From positions 682,001-746,000 of the forward strand of contig JAUIRK010000923.1 of the NCBI GenBank assembly GCA_030549495.1: a stretch of 64,000 nt of DNA, written 5' to 3'. Both the position numbers and the translations under genes were made by a program. Source of the stretch: Nectonema munidae (Eukaryota; Nematomorpha; Nectonematoida; Nectonematidae). The stretch's first letter is position 1. Each line of letters begins with the position of its first letter. The notes beneath the pieces were generated by a model. That model searched no databases. It worked only from the letters and a program-made list of their open reading frames with translations, and was not told where the DNA came from. This document shows positions 32,422 to 44,944 of the stretch, piece by piece.

Positions 32422-34191
32422 AAACGGCTTTAATTCTTTCTACAGTTCACAAAATCTCGGTCAGGTTTTGTCTATGAAATAAAACAGAAGCGTCCCGGTA
32501 GAGCTAGATCAAACGTAATTTCTTCTACTCCACAAAACCATGAATCCTGATTGTGAACGAAGCAATTTTCGGGCACAAAACCTTTCTAGTTTGCTGGAAC
32601 TCTTCAGTTCCGACTCTTAAAAAATTGAACCTACTGCCATTACAACAACGGCTTTTGCTGATATCTTCTGGTCAATTTCTTGAAGCGGCTGAAAGCAGTT
32701 CAGTCATTTGCAAAGGTTTTCAGACACACAAAAGACTAAGAAATATGTGGACCGCCTTTGAGAAGATAATGGAATCCTAGTTCGAATTTTGTACATTCTT
32801 CTTTTCTGTAACATTTAAAATATAAATTAAATCGTGTGCGGACTGAATGCCAACTGACTAAATGCTTAATAAACAAGATGCCGAATAATAAAGGTATAAG
32901 GAACAAAATTTTTAAAGGACAAAATTTATTCATCAGTGTTAAAATTGGCAATGTAAGAATCGCGATTTCACATCTCCAAACATATATACGATTTCATTTT
33001 ATCCCTTTTAAGAACACATACACAGCGTTTATATATATAGCAATTTTCCCCACTTTTTTGTGACTACCACCATTTCTAACTGAGAAGATTTACTACAATG
33101 TATGGATAAAAATCTTTAAATATTTATAAGAACTTCAAAAGTGTTAGTGTATTATCATTTCGGTGAAGTGGGTATTCCACTTAACTCCAAATAATTCATC
33201 CCTCTTTTTATGTCAACTTGCATGCTTTGAACTTAGATTATTGTGAATTTCAGTCCATCCTATCGCTAAATATTTCAGATGCTTTGAATATATCAATGAC
33301 AAATCGATAGAAGTCTGAATCACGCTTGCATTCATTAAATTTCGTTGTAAAACATTTTCAGCTTTGAGACATTTGCAGCAAAAACAAATTGGTTTGATTT
33401 ATTATCATCATGATCTATCGAGATGTGCTGAAATCTTTTCCATGTAGAAACTCTGTTCTATGCTTTTTTCTTTTTCTTTTTTTGTAGCCAACGGAGAAAG
33501 TATCTATGATGAAAATCTGCGTATGTTTGATTTTGGGAATCTATGGATTTATGCATAGCAGGTAATAGGAATTTAATTTAATTGCCACTTTCTTATTTCA
33601 CGATATTAATTAAGACTCCTTTCATTCTTTTTAAAACTTTATCGCCTGTTTCTAAGAGATAATTAGAAATACTACACATTTTCAAAAGGTATAATATTTC
33701 TCTATAATATAACTAACTATCTATAGCTATCTTGTAAACGATTTTACACTTTCCTATTATATAGGATTTAAATGCGGACAAATTTTTAATATTTCAGTTT
33801 TGATAGATTTTTTAGACAAGTTTTGTTATCTCTAGTGATTATATGTAATGTGTATAAACGGACTGTCACCATATAAAGGGTAACCATATGGTGTCACTCA
33901 TTTAAAAAGTTGGGATAGTCCTGCTTTAGATAATGAAGCTTTGTGCAATCAATTACAGTAAAACGTTCAAAATAGAATGCAACATTGTTAAAAGCTTTAA
34001 AATCTCCGTCTGTTCATCATAAAATTAGGGGAGGTGTTAATTCGTTGAATCAAGTTATTTCTTCCATGTTTTCGCCATGGATGTGAAAAAGTTGATACAC
34101 TGAGGAGACATAAAAAGTGGAAATGAAAAGAATATATTCAAAAATACTTATCCTTTAAGAACTATAAATGTTAGCTTGTGGCTGAATAAAT
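32422..34191. other. No confident gene; one exon-like segment at 33488-33561
   Basis: A T-rich tract and TAG precede a 74-bp open segment (PTEKVSMMKICVCLI...) followed by GTAATA. Both splice signals look good, but the segment stands alone and has no recognised homology. Confidence 0.25.
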
Positions 34192-34460
34192 TTACTTCGT
34201 GGATCGTAGTTTGGTGACCACTGCTTTAGACAATACATACTGGCTCTCACCAAAATGGAATCCTGAACGCTTGTTTAAAAGCTTTGTTTCATGTGACAGC
34301 GTTTGGGGTATGGGCACATACATAGCATGATGCACAAAAGCTGCATGAATACTATCGAATGAATTCATTACAGGATTGCGCATTCCATCCTGAAAGAATA
34401 AGGCCTTTTCTTCGAAGACATTCTTTGAACCTGTTTTTAGATACAATGTTAATTTCAAGT
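34192..34460 (-). mobile_element. Possible hAT relic, right terminus plus unassigned frame
   Basis: GTAGTTTGGTGACCACTG at 34206-34223 is the inverse of a typical hAT end (CAGTGGTCACCAAACTAC). A minus-strand frame of 88 codons overlaps it (34458-34192), with no recognised homology. No partner end was found. Confidence 0.4.
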
Positions 34461-37400
34461 AAACCTTTTTTTACATTCAATACCAGTCTCTCAATATTTC
34501 GAAAATTGTTAATAAGGATCATTTTTGGCCAGGATTCCTCACAGATTTTAGTTTTAAAAATTAGCCAGATTATTTAACTTCATCATGTTCTTATACACTT
34601 TTAAATTGAGTTTTTAGCTTCTTACTACCATTTTAATAAACTTAACTTCATTAATTAGCATAGAATTAATAAAAACAATTTGGATGCGATTTAGGGGGGG
34701 GGGCACATTTTTATAAGCTTTTGAATTTTGAAATCAATTAAAAGCGTAACTAATTATTATTTATTATTATAATATAATTAATTAACTTTATTTTCACAAT
34801 ATTTATATTTAACTTTTAATCAAAATTTTTCTCCGAATAATAATTTCTGAAAATCCCTTTATCTTTCTTCATAAATATGGAGAATTAATAAAATATGCTT
34901 ACCTTTTATCATAAATTTACTTTGGAGAGATTTAGAGACCGCAAAATCATTGTACACCAAAAATGAGTCAAAGCTTCAACACCTCACAGAAGTTCTATTT
35001 CATCATCTAACTAAATGAATCAAAACACTACCTAATTTATATAATAATGTTAATAAAATTGTAATACCATAGTGCTAAAAGTTTTATTGAATTGTTCACA
35101 ACGCTATGAATCTCACTTTCATTTCATTGATGAGGTTAGCGAAAAGCAAAATAAGCAGCCTTTGAAATCAGTAGACTTTGTCAGACAAATAAAAATGGAT
35201 ACATTCTTAAAATATTTTATAGTTACTTTTATATTTTTGATACATTATTTTTGGATCTTGATGAAATTTTGTTTTAATTCTAAACGAAATTGTTTTTTTC
35301 ATTCTAAAAATTTTAATAATTTATATAAATTTGATTCAAAGCTACGCAAAGTGTATAGATAAAACATAATTTAATAAAATTTTTAATGGTTATCATTTTT
35401 AGACATAACAACATATAAAATTAGATTTACACGAAATTTTGATGACATTGAATTTAGAGAGACACGGAAACACGCTTGTTCAAGTTTCTTTATAATTTTT
35501 TTGGATCAGATAGAAATTTTAAGAAAGTTAAATTTAACAAAAACAAAGAAAATTTGTTTTAATCCAAAAGAAGGCTATTTAAAATATAAACTTAAAATCC
35601 ATAAAATTTCATAGTTTTAATTTTTATATTTCTCGATTGAAATAAGGGATTTCGTCGAAAATAAAAACAAGATTTTGGCAAAAAAGAAAAAAATTATTCA
35701 AAATACAAGAAATATTGAAAATATTATTTTTTTAGTTGTACAGAACACATTCATTTACGAAAAAAACGACATTTTAACAACAATCAAAAGACAAAATAAT
35801 TTTTTACAAATTTAAGTTAAATATATTAACAATATTGAGAATTTTTATGTTTTATTTGTAATAAAAATATCTTTTTGACTGTCGACTAAATCTCGTTTAA
35901 TTTTTTATGAAATCTCGTCTTACCGTTTGAATTAGTTTTTAGACTTGACTGCAGGAGAATTGTATATGTATAATTTTATTGTTGCATCGACATGGAATAC
36001 TTGGATGAATTGCAATTTTTAACAGATCGCTAAATTTAGCGCAATTTTCCAGTAACTTAAAAAAGGCCATTTACAACCCCTCTAAAAAATCTTTGCTAGG
36101 ACCAATAAGGAGTGGATACTTAAGCTCGCCCTTCTCTTTGGCCCACCATTTGTCTAACAGTGAGAATAATACAACGCACTTAATTCACGAGCATTTAAGA
36201 TTCACAATTCGATTTAAGATGATTCTATTCGATAGAAAAAGATGATTGACAGTTTCGTAGTGTCGTGTATATTTTCTAATTCATTGCATTTGAAAAATAC
36301 ACTCCTGCGATTAATATCTTATTTTCCTCTTTTTAGTCCGCACCTTCTCAAGCTATGACCAACTGCACTGCTACAGAAGAAGGTGGAGGTGAAAGTTTCA
36401 TAAAATATATTGCTTGAAAACTTCTCTTCTTTTTATCATTATCAAAAATTTTTTGATTCATATTTCCAAGTGTTTTTGTTCTTTTTGCGTAAGCATTATT
36501 TTTAATTTATAGATACACGAATAAACTTCAAACTTCCATTTTTGCACATTCGTCTTATTTTATAATTTTTCTTTTTAAGTATTTGTGAGTTTTTCATTTT
36601 AATATCTAACTATGTCTCCCCATGTTACGACATCACTTCATTAAAACTTCTAATTGCGATAAAAATGATATTTGTTTAGAAGTTTTCAACGTTGTCAAGA
36701 TTTCAGAACTTATATTTCGAAAAGCATATCTTTGGCAAACAAATTTTTTTGAAAACTTATTTTATACTTTTGAAAAGTTCTACTTCCTGTGAATAAGATA
36801 CATCTGTTTACTTTTTAATAATTTTTTCGTAAATTGTGTAAAATATTCAAAACTAGAACATGTTGTGCAAAATTAACAAATTTTTTTATTTATTGATTAT
36901 GCAAAATTATATTAAAGTGAGAAACATTTCAGCATCAAATTCAAAATTTTTCAAATAAACTAAAACTTATTGCATGCAAAGTTGTCATCCCTTCAAAGAG
37001 ATACTTTGAGGATATTTTATTTCGAAACATCGAGGTCAATGTCCGGTAAATCTAGAAAAAGTATCCATATAACTTAAAGCAGAATTGTTTTTAAAAAAAC
37101 TGTTTACTTTTACAATAAACACTGGATATAACCATTTTCATAATAAAGAAAAATTATATTATTATACTTTCTACATGAAAATGATTTGATGGAGCATCCT
37201 CCAATCAATGAAAAGTATGCAAAATTATTTATCTGAAATGAGAGATCATTTCAAATCCAAATTTCATACACAATCGTGATATCCTTAAGAGGAAAAAAGT
37301 TAAAATTGAGGGGATTAAGTTCAAAAACCTAATATTTTAACCAAAGTTACCATTTGTCCAAAACTAAAATGAGAAGTCATTGCAAATCAAAATTTTAAGC

Positions 37401-37616
37401 GGAATATATTGGTGATATTTTTAAAGTGAAAAAATCTTGTTCTAAGCCATGAAGTTAAAAGTTTTAAAAATTAATTTATGAAAAAATTCCGCCTATTTTA
37501 ATTAAAGCCTACATTTATTGCAGAAGTTTGAAAAAAAATTGTGTATATCTTTAAATAATTTGAACTTGTAAATTAGTGATATCCTAACCTTAATATTTCT
37601 TCAATCTTCTTTACAC
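34461..37616. other. AT-rich DNA without confident gene
   Basis: A frame at 35072-35362 is Phe/Asn/Lys-rich and unrecognised. A 46-52 bp exon-like segment at 36337 (TTTTTAG acceptor, GTGAAA donor, SAPSQAMTNCTATEEGG) is isolated. 35370-35500 resembles 46780-46910 (AATGGTTAT, ATTGAATTTAGAGA, GTTCAAGTT in order), a weak dispersed repeat. Confidence 0.3.
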
Positions 37617-37632
37617 TCTCTCTCTCTCTCTC
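37617..37632. repeat. (CT)n microsatellite
   Basis: A run of CT dinucleotides, about eight units. Confidence 0.9.
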
Positions 37633-37679
37633 ATGTTAACGGAAGCCTTTTTTAAAAAAAATATTTTTAATTTTGATTC

Positions 37680-37880
37680 TTTTTTTTTTCTTTTTTTTTT
37701 GACAGGGTGTTTCATGCAAGGGAAGTAGAAACTTCCATATCTGCACTGATAAACTTTTTATGATAAGTCGATGGCATCGCCGGGATTCGAACCCAAAGGC
37801 TTTGGATCCGTAGGCGACGCCTCTACCTATCAGCCCACCAGCATAATCGTCTTTCAACCAACATGCCCACCAGCCTAATC
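37680..37880 (-). mobile_element. tRNA-derived SINE with poly(A) tail
   Basis: On the minus strand the tRNA-like head GGTGGGCTGATAGGTAGAGG (A-box region) is followed 40 bp later by a perfect B box GGTTCGAATCC. A body of about 90 bp ends in GAAACACCCTGTC and then an A-rich tail (T-rich at 37680-37700 on the plus strand). The segment CCACCAGC.TAATCGTCTTTC is tandemly duplicated at the 5' side (32-bp period, 37838-37900). The head looks well kept, and the A tail implies LINE-driven mobilisation. Confidence 0.8.
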
Positions 37881-37899
37881 GTCTTTCAACCAACATGCA

Positions 37900-38040
37900 C
37901 GAATTTGTAACAAATGCTAGATATTATTGCCAAGTGAGAAGATTGCTTAGTTAGTCATTTTTCATTCCACCATTATCACATGAAGAAAACTGTCCAGTGT
38001 TCTTCACCTTAATAAACATTTTACAATAACTTTAAAAAAC
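37900..38040 (+). repeat. Dispersed repeat, copy 2
   Basis: Aligns with 28000-28145. It lies directly beside the SINE head. Confidence 0.6.
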
Positions 38041-39929
38041 AAATTTTCTTTATAGAGATTATACAATATACATCTTGACGTTATTTTTTCACTGCGACAT
38101 AAAATGCTTGATTTAAAAATAACATATTTATTATACTTTGACTGATGAAAGAAGACAGAGAAAAAAACAAAATTAACATAAAACTAAAAAGCAAAAAAGT
38201 AGTGTAAATATGTCAAATATCTTAAAAATATTGATAACTTTTTTTATAAAATATATTAAAATAAATATTTAGTAATTTACATAAAAAATCCGCGTAGAAA
38301 ATAAAAGTGTACTGTATATCTTTTGTGCATAGGATATTTTTGCTTACGACCAGAATAATCAGACGATATGTAATGTAAAGCAGAAGATTTGTATTAAAGA
38401 GCTTTGATAAACGCAGACGATTTTATTTTTGTAAAGTCGACTATAGTCAACTCTGGGCGTTAATGGAAGGAATTTTTCGAAAAAATAAACTACTTCTTAC
38501 AAGCAAAAATACTTAAGAGTTTTCCTAAAAATGCCGATTGAATTCAGGAGACTAATTTTCCATCAATTTTCTTCAATTTCTGGTCAAATCTTCTTGATCA
38601 AATCCAGTTTACATAACATATGTATAAAATCAAAAAATATTTATATATTCCAAAAAAATTACAAATTTTGTAACATTAAGTTTACAACATAATAAAATAA
38701 ATTTTTTTTTATATATCACTTTTCTTTTCTTTTCAAATCGTTAAGATTTTCACGTCTTTTTGGTGATGTATAGCAGTAATATCTTTTGGAGTAATTGAAT
38801 CAACATAAAGTGCTTCATTGTTCTTGGCCAGAATATATAGCATCATCTAAAATAAGCCTTGGATTCAAACCCGTAACTGAGCATAAATTTATTACTGTTC
38901 TCAGCTCCAAAAAAATTATTGTAGATATTTGTTTACTGCATACAAGACAAGTGGATTAGTCAAAGCTAAAAAAAATTATATGCCCACTTTTATGAAAGAT
39001 AAAGTAGAACTCACTTATGAAGTAATAAATAAAAAGATGGCAATTATAATAAGAAAAATAACTTGAAGTTTCTTATTTGGCAGTTAATCACTTCAGGAGA
39101 TTCAGACATGATTTTATCTCTAAACAACTTTTTGAATTTGGTAATTGAAGAATAACTTTAACCAATTATGTGTCGGTAATTTTGGTAAAACACAGGTATT
39201 TTGTATCCTAAAATTAATGAGAGAGTTCATGTCTGTATGAAGGTTTTACTAGTCTTAAAGGAGTCCGCAGTAAGTAGGTACTTATTTCATCACATTTTAT
39301 TTTATTTTGGAACAGATTATTGGAATTTAGTTTCAAACAATGTAGTAGAAAATTTTTTTAGTTGTATAGAAAATCGTGTATTTATTTTCAAAACAAATTG
39401 CTTGAATGAGAAAATTTATTCAATTTGAGCACAACATTAAGTGCTCTCCGATTTAAAACTTCCAGCTCGATATTTGAATGTCCAAAATTTCTAAAACTAT
39501 AATTTAAGTGAGGTAGAAAATAATAGTGTAAATAATAATTAATAGTACATTTCGAGGAAAATTTTTTTGTATGTTTCATTATTCCAATTATTTTACTAAG
39601 TTTTACATACAAGCTTTGAGTTTATATATAAACCAAGTAGATTGAAATTATCTAATGTTTAGACTACTATTGACAAAGAAAACAGAATTTATATTGTCTT
39701 TTGTTAATACCGCCATCGCTTTTGTTTAATCTTTATTTATTGTTAGGGAATCCTTTTCAAACAATTCATATAGTTTTCAAAGATTTTTCATATAGAAATC
39801 AGATATTATCACACTATATTCAAAAAACACGGTAACAATCTAAAATCAAAAAAATCAGAACATTTTTACAAATTATTTATATATAATACAAAAACAAAAG
39901 GCTTGAACTGGTTTTTGAACTAAGAGTGG
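38041..39929. other. No confident gene
   Basis: AT-rich. A frame at 39201-39428 (MYPKINERVHVCMKVLLVL...) is of fair complexity but has no recognised family and no clear splice sites. Confidence 0.3.
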
Positions 39930-39934
39930 AAAAG

Positions 39935-40345
39935 TAACTCAAAGTGAAAAAAGACAAACTTAAAGTGAAAAAAAACAAACTTCTTAAAGTGAATAAGGAC
40001 AAACTTAAAGTGCAAAAGGACAAACTCAAAGTGAAAAAAGACAAAGGCAAAGTGAAAAAAGACAAACAAAAAATGAAAAAGGACAAATTTAATGTAAAAA
40101 AGGAAAAATTTTAAGTAAAAAAAACAAACTTAAAGTGAAAAAAGAAAAATTTAAAGTGCAAAAGGACAAACTCAAAGTGAAAAAAGACAAACTCAAAGTG
40201 AAAAAGGACAAATTTAAAGTGAAAAAGGACAAATTTAAATGAAAAAAGACAAACTTAAACTGAAAAAAGACAAATTTAAAGTGAAAAAGGACAAACTTAA
40301 AGTGAAAGAGGACAAACTTAAAGTGCAAAAGGACAAACTTAGAGG
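39935..40345 (+). repeat. 21-bp minisatellite, ~19 units, coding for KVKKDKL heptads on the plus strand
   Basis: The unit AAAGTGAAAAAGGACAAACTT is repeated with small variations (CTC or TTT for CTT; a few 20-bp or 24-bp units). In one plus-strand frame each 21-bp unit reads KVKKDKL. That frame is open for about 58 codons before a stop near 40113, and after it the units drift out of frame. The minus strand reads TLSLSFF-type repeats. No start codon or exon signals are convincing, so I call it non-coding tandem DNA. Confidence 0.85.
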
Positions 40346-40699
40346 AGAAATGGATATCTCCAATTTATAATAACGAACGATTTTATGTTATTTGTAAATG
40401 GCCTATGTGAGCTTTTTTAGTAATCATGTATATCATATTTTCTTTAAATATACATAACATTCCCTACACTGATTTTAGCTAAAAACTTACACTTAAAATT
40501 GAAATGAAAAATACCTCTATATGAGTTCAAAGAGTTTTTGACGGCCGCTTCAAAATTCTGAAAGATTTCTTTATAATTTTCTTTTTTTTCAACTAATCTT
40601 TCTGATGAAAATGCTCTCGATATCAAATGTAAACTAGAATAAATTTTCATTTTAATTTTCCTATTAAAAATGCCTGAATAAGATAAAACTTATTTTATT
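40346..40699. other. No confident gene
   Basis: AT-rich. An unassigned minus-strand frame at 40650-40444 lies next to transposon copy 1 and could be part of it. Confidence 0.3.
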
Positions 40700-42290
40700 G
40701 ACCTAAAGAATACGGTTTTTTTGAAACCTTTAACTTATTTTTTTGAAGGAAAATGTTAACAGTTATTCTATATTTCTTATTCGTGATATAGATATCATTT
40801 GAAAGTTTAGCGTTTGCTATATAAGCTAGGCTAGTTTATTTTTGCAAAAGCTTTTTAAGTTTTTGATAACTGGACTTTACTTCCGAAAATGGGTCTAAAT
40901 TTATAGGTAAAAAAAGTGTTACTACTTTTCTCCAAGAGCATAACATGAAGATTTAAAAAAATTAAAAATTTTTATGAAGTTGGATAATGCATCAATATTC
41001 TACTTCCTCAAAATTATTTCAATATGCACAAATTGTAGGATGTGATTTTTTGCCTATACACTAATAATGCTAAATATTTCGACACAAAGCTAATAATAAA
41101 ACGAGCTAAAAGTATATACTACCCCATATTAGGGTAATTACAAAAATTATTTAGTGATGAAACCACTTGCAAACGAGGAACTTTTATGTGAAATTTAAGA
41201 ATACTATTATTATTTTTGCATTTTACAAAAAACTTCCCCCCGCGCGTTATGTGATAAAATTTGAAAAAAGAGAAATTTTTTAAAAATACCTTCAAGTTAT
41301 TTTATTTAAGAAGGTAATCATTAAACTCAAACAAATTTTATTTGCGCAAAAGATTTTAGTAGAAATAAGTAAAGGATAATAAAAAAAAAATTTTATAAAT
41401 ATTTTTTCCTATAAACTTTAAGTTCAATAATTCAAAATTTTTTGAGCACCGATGTAATTCCTTCATAAGTTTTGCCGCACGTTCAGTATTTTGGTTGGAT
41501 CTTGGAATATCGAGTATCGATTTTTCAACTTTCCAGTGTCTCCTCAAGCAATTTATTGCCTTCTTGCACTTTGTCATGTTTAGTGAAGTTAGCAATTCGT
41601 TAAAGATGCTTTCGTTGTAGTGCTGCGTATGAAACCAAGCGTCAGCCCACTCATAAGAGATGAACTCGCATGCTGTTCCGAGGATGCTACGCCAATCGGG
41701 CAAAAGGAAAAATGCTATAAGAACGTATATTGCAAAGGAATTCCATTTTGCTTGATGTATGTTCGGGAGTTTCTTCCAGTATATTTTGGGCCTTAAAGTC
41801 GTTTTGTAGTGAGGATATGCCTGGCATAGGTCATAGAAAAGCGTGAAGTCGTCCGGCCATCAGCAACACAGGTTTGCGCAACATCATCTGTTGGAAGAAC
41901 CTGGTAGTTGGATATAAGAGAATTGTAGTTCTTCGATATTTCGTCAATAAAAGAGTAGTTAAGTTCTGGGCGGTGCTTTGTTTCGGAATGAAAAAATCCA
42001 TTACGTGTTTTAGAAGCAGATCGAGTACGTGATGTTGACAGCCGATGTACTCTGGCTTCTGAAAGCCTTTGCTTATGACATCATCCTGGATCAAGTTGAC
42101 AATACCCTGCAAACAACTAGAATTTACGGCAGATGTTTCGCGCAAATATTTTTCCAAGCATTGTATTCGTCGATCAGATTATGTAGTTCTTTGTGAATAG
42201 CCTTAGCAGTACTATTTGGGCATTTTAATTAAAACACCAAGTTTTATTTCAGTCATGCTATTTTTAGCAAAACCACGTGATATTCCTTTC
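40700..42290 (-). mobile_element. Unclassified cut-and-paste transposon, copy 1, broken transposase
   Basis: Minus-strand frames read LGVLIKMP and a degraded block near 42240-42160, then 42157-41831 (ISKGFQKPEYIGCQHHVLD, LLKHVMDFFI), then 41703-41356 (WRSILGTACEFISYEWADAW, LDIPRSNQNTERAAKLMKEL). These blocks match, from memory, an invertebrate transposase-like family with 'KG...P..IGCQHHvLD.iLr.vmD' and 'W......CeFI.yEWaDaWF...LDiPRSN.caERAikLM.eLh'. It resembles hAT in the Cys-His and C-terminal parts. Frameshifts and stops separate the blocks. The 3' untranslated part (40950-40770) is the inverse of 46510-46690 in copy 2. Confidence 0.7.
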
Positions 42291-43141
42291 CGCGTAACCT
42301 TTTACAATCAAATTGAAGACAATAACGATCATCGATTTGTAATTTTTCAAAAAAAATTTTTTCATTTTTTGCCTTCTCTGATTATTTGTTTCCATATACT
42401 CAACTGAAATGGAACTGGAACATTATAAGCCTCTTTAAAAATTGTTACGAGAACTAGAACACCATGCGCTTGTGTGTTGATATGCTATTCTTGTGTACCA
42501 GTAAACTTGCTGTTGAATCTTGTAATTTAGTTTGTCTTCAGAAGAAGAACAGGAAAGCGAGTGTTTTTCGATTCAGGCTCAATACTAGAGTTGGAGTGAG
42601 ATTCAGGGATAATGTCATGTTTGGATAATGACTCCAAAAAACTTTATTTAGTTAGAACACAAATTTTGAATCTGCTTCTAGTAGAGTTTTTATCCTCTGT
42701 GCTTTTCCATTTCCATTTTTTTATTAGTGAAATCAAACAACTGAGGAAGTATTGTAGTAAATTTATTTGATGGATTTTTTTGTTTTGGTCATTTAAATCG
42801 ATTAAACGATAAAGTTCTTTCTGATTAGTGCACTAAAAGAAGTGGAAAATTTAAAGTCTTTCCAAAGCATTTCTATACAATCAATTATAGTTTTTACTTG
42901 ATCTTGTCGTAGCTTTTTGGTTTTGAACAAAAAAGCCAAGTTTCTAAGAATTTGACAATTTGTCGGCATCCGTGTAAGATTTGAAATTTTTTCAATAAAA
43001 GAAACAGATAACTATGATCCTCCTAATTTCTACCTTAATAGAGAAATACACTTTGAATTTAATAAAGTATCTATTCAAGATGTATTATTAGCCTGCAACT
43101 CCTTAAAAAATAATAGTAGCACGGACATCTATGGCATTTCC

Positions 43142-43858
43142 ATGATGCATGTGAAGTTGGTTATAGACTACCTAGCTAAATACTTGGCTATAGGGTTTAA
43201 TTCCTGCATTAAGTTTGGAATTTTTCCACGAACTTTCAAACTCAATAAAGTATGCCCAATTTATAAGAAAGATGATAAATTCAATCCCGAAAATTATCGA
43301 CCGATTTCTCTCATACCAACTCTATCAAAACTGTTTGAAAAATTATTATATATACAAATAAATAAATTCATAAATTCTAACAAATTGCTATATGAACTAC
43401 AGTTTGGATTTAGGAAAAATCACAACACACAACTTCTTTTAAATCTTTTTGTAAATAATATAATAGACAACCTACAATTCGGAAGAGGCGTATTGACTGT
43501 TTTCATGGATCTTAGTAAAGCGTTTGATAGGGTTTCTCATAGACTGCTTCTACAAAAGTTGCAATTATATGGTTTTTCAGACAAAACATTGCTTCTTATG
43601 AAAAGTTATTTTGATGAACGGCAGCAACAAGTTGCTATTGATGATTGTTTGTCCGAAAAAAATAAAATTACTGCGGGTGTACCGCAAGGGTCAATTTTAG
43701 GCCCCTTACTCTTTTTAATTTATTCTAATGATTTGTATTTTACCAACAAAAATTTAAATTTCTTCTCCTTCGCTGATGATCTCACGATTAACATACCATT
43801 CCTATTCGATGATATTTTAGTCACTCATGAATATTTTAATAATCAACTTGAGGGGTAA
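43142..43858 (+). pseudogene. LINE reverse transcriptase domain
   Basis: Open for 238 codons. The catalytic Asp residues are in MDLSKAFD and FADD, and the GVPQGSILGPLLF primer-grip region is intact. The next frame starts after a single-base shift. Confidence 0.9.
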
Positions 43859-44738
43859 TCAACTGGTGTTATAAGAATGGTATGAAAATTAACCTTAATA
43901 AGTCTAAAGCAATCCTATTCTCAAATAAAAAAAAAGTTGACATCAATTTTAATAACTTTATGTTTGAGATGGTCGATTCCTTTCCTTTATTAGGGGTGAC
44001 CAATGACAGTAGACTAACTTGGGCGAATCATATTACTTCTATACAAAATAAAATTTCAAGAGTGATAGGTATTTTGACGTGTTTTAAAAATGCTTTTACC
44101 ATTAAAGTAAAAAAATTACTATATAACTAATTTTTTCTACCCTATATAAATTATGGGATAACACTGTGGGGACATCAAAATCTTTCACATTTGCTAAGAC
44201 TACAAAAAAAAGCTATTAGAATTATTTTTAATGAAAACCGTTTGTCTCATACAAATCTAATGTTTCTTAAGGCTGAAATTTTGAAGATTGACGATCTCTA
44301 TAAATATAATCTTGCAATGACATTATACAAATATTTTAACAATCAACTGCCACATGTGTTTCTTGATTTATTAGATTTTAACCCCGGTAAAAATAAATAT
44401 GATTTGCGTTGCAAATCGAAATCTCTACTTCCATTATATAATAGATCTAACTATTATCAAACAATAAAATACAGATTGTCTGAATTTTGGAACAATAATT
44501 TTGATCTAATCGATATATTAAGTCTAAGTATTAGTCAATTTAAAAAAAAAGTAAAAGAAACGTATACTAAAAATTATGAAGTACAATGTGTAATAAATAA
44601 TTGTTTTGTATGTAACATTTAATAAGACTGGTAACTTAAAACTTGGATATTTTATGTCTTGATTAATATTTTGTTGTAATTTCTCCTATTTTCAAAGTAT
44701 TGTTTGTATGTTAAAATTTTGTATTGTTTCTGATCGTA

Positions 44739-44780
44739 GTGCAACAACATAAAAGCGGCTCCTGGCCTTTTGTATTGCAC
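44739..44780 (+). other. Stem-loop in the LINE 3' UTR
   Basis: GTGCAA...AAAAGCGG-CTCCTGG-CC.TTTT...TTGCAC folds into an outer 6-bp stem and an inner A/G:C/T stem. LINE reverse transcriptases of the CR1/L2 groups often need a 3' hairpin for template recognition. Confidence 0.55.
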
Positions 44781-44944
44781 AATTTTGTTTATACTTTCAT
44801 TTTTTTTCTAATAATTTTATATGTCTCAACATGGAGAATATATATAAAAATAAATTTATATCTTGTTTGTTCTATTTTATGTTAAATTACTCTTTTGTAT
44901 CTCTTAATTTAATTTACCTATAAAATAAATAAAAAAAAATGTAT

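Larger units (their letters stand above)
42990..44940 (+). mobile_element. LINE (CR1/Jockey-type), 5'-truncated, reverse transcriptase largely kept
   Basis: A non-LTR retrotransposon. From 42994 the frame reads SIQDVLLACNSLKNNSSTDI, then 43142-43858 carries NYRPISLIPTLSKLFEKLL, QFGFRKNHNT, VFMDLSKAFDRVSHRLLL, GVPQGSILGPLLFLIY and FADDL. All seven core blocks are there, including the F-A-D-D catalytic pair. The frame breaks once at about 43855 (one extra G in a G run), continues as INWCYKNGMKINLNKSKAI, has one TAA at 44128-44130, and continues through LRLQKKAIRII to the TAA after CNI at 44620-44622. A 3' UTR and an A-rich tail near 44925-44940 follow. The endonuclease is missing, so this copy is dead on arrival but young. 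Confidence 0.9.

Noticed and set aside
34693-34701. Run of nine G in AT-rich DNA
   Set aside because: A single homopolymer with no associated structure; possibly an assembly artefact.
33488-36388. Two exon-like segments (33488-33561 and 36337-36388) as one gene
   Set aside because: Joining them in any frame meets a stop; each stands alone without homology.
37740-37850. tRNA gene on the minus strand
   Set aside because: It has A and B boxes, but acceptor stem pairing fails and a poly(A)-tailed body follows; it is a SINE head.
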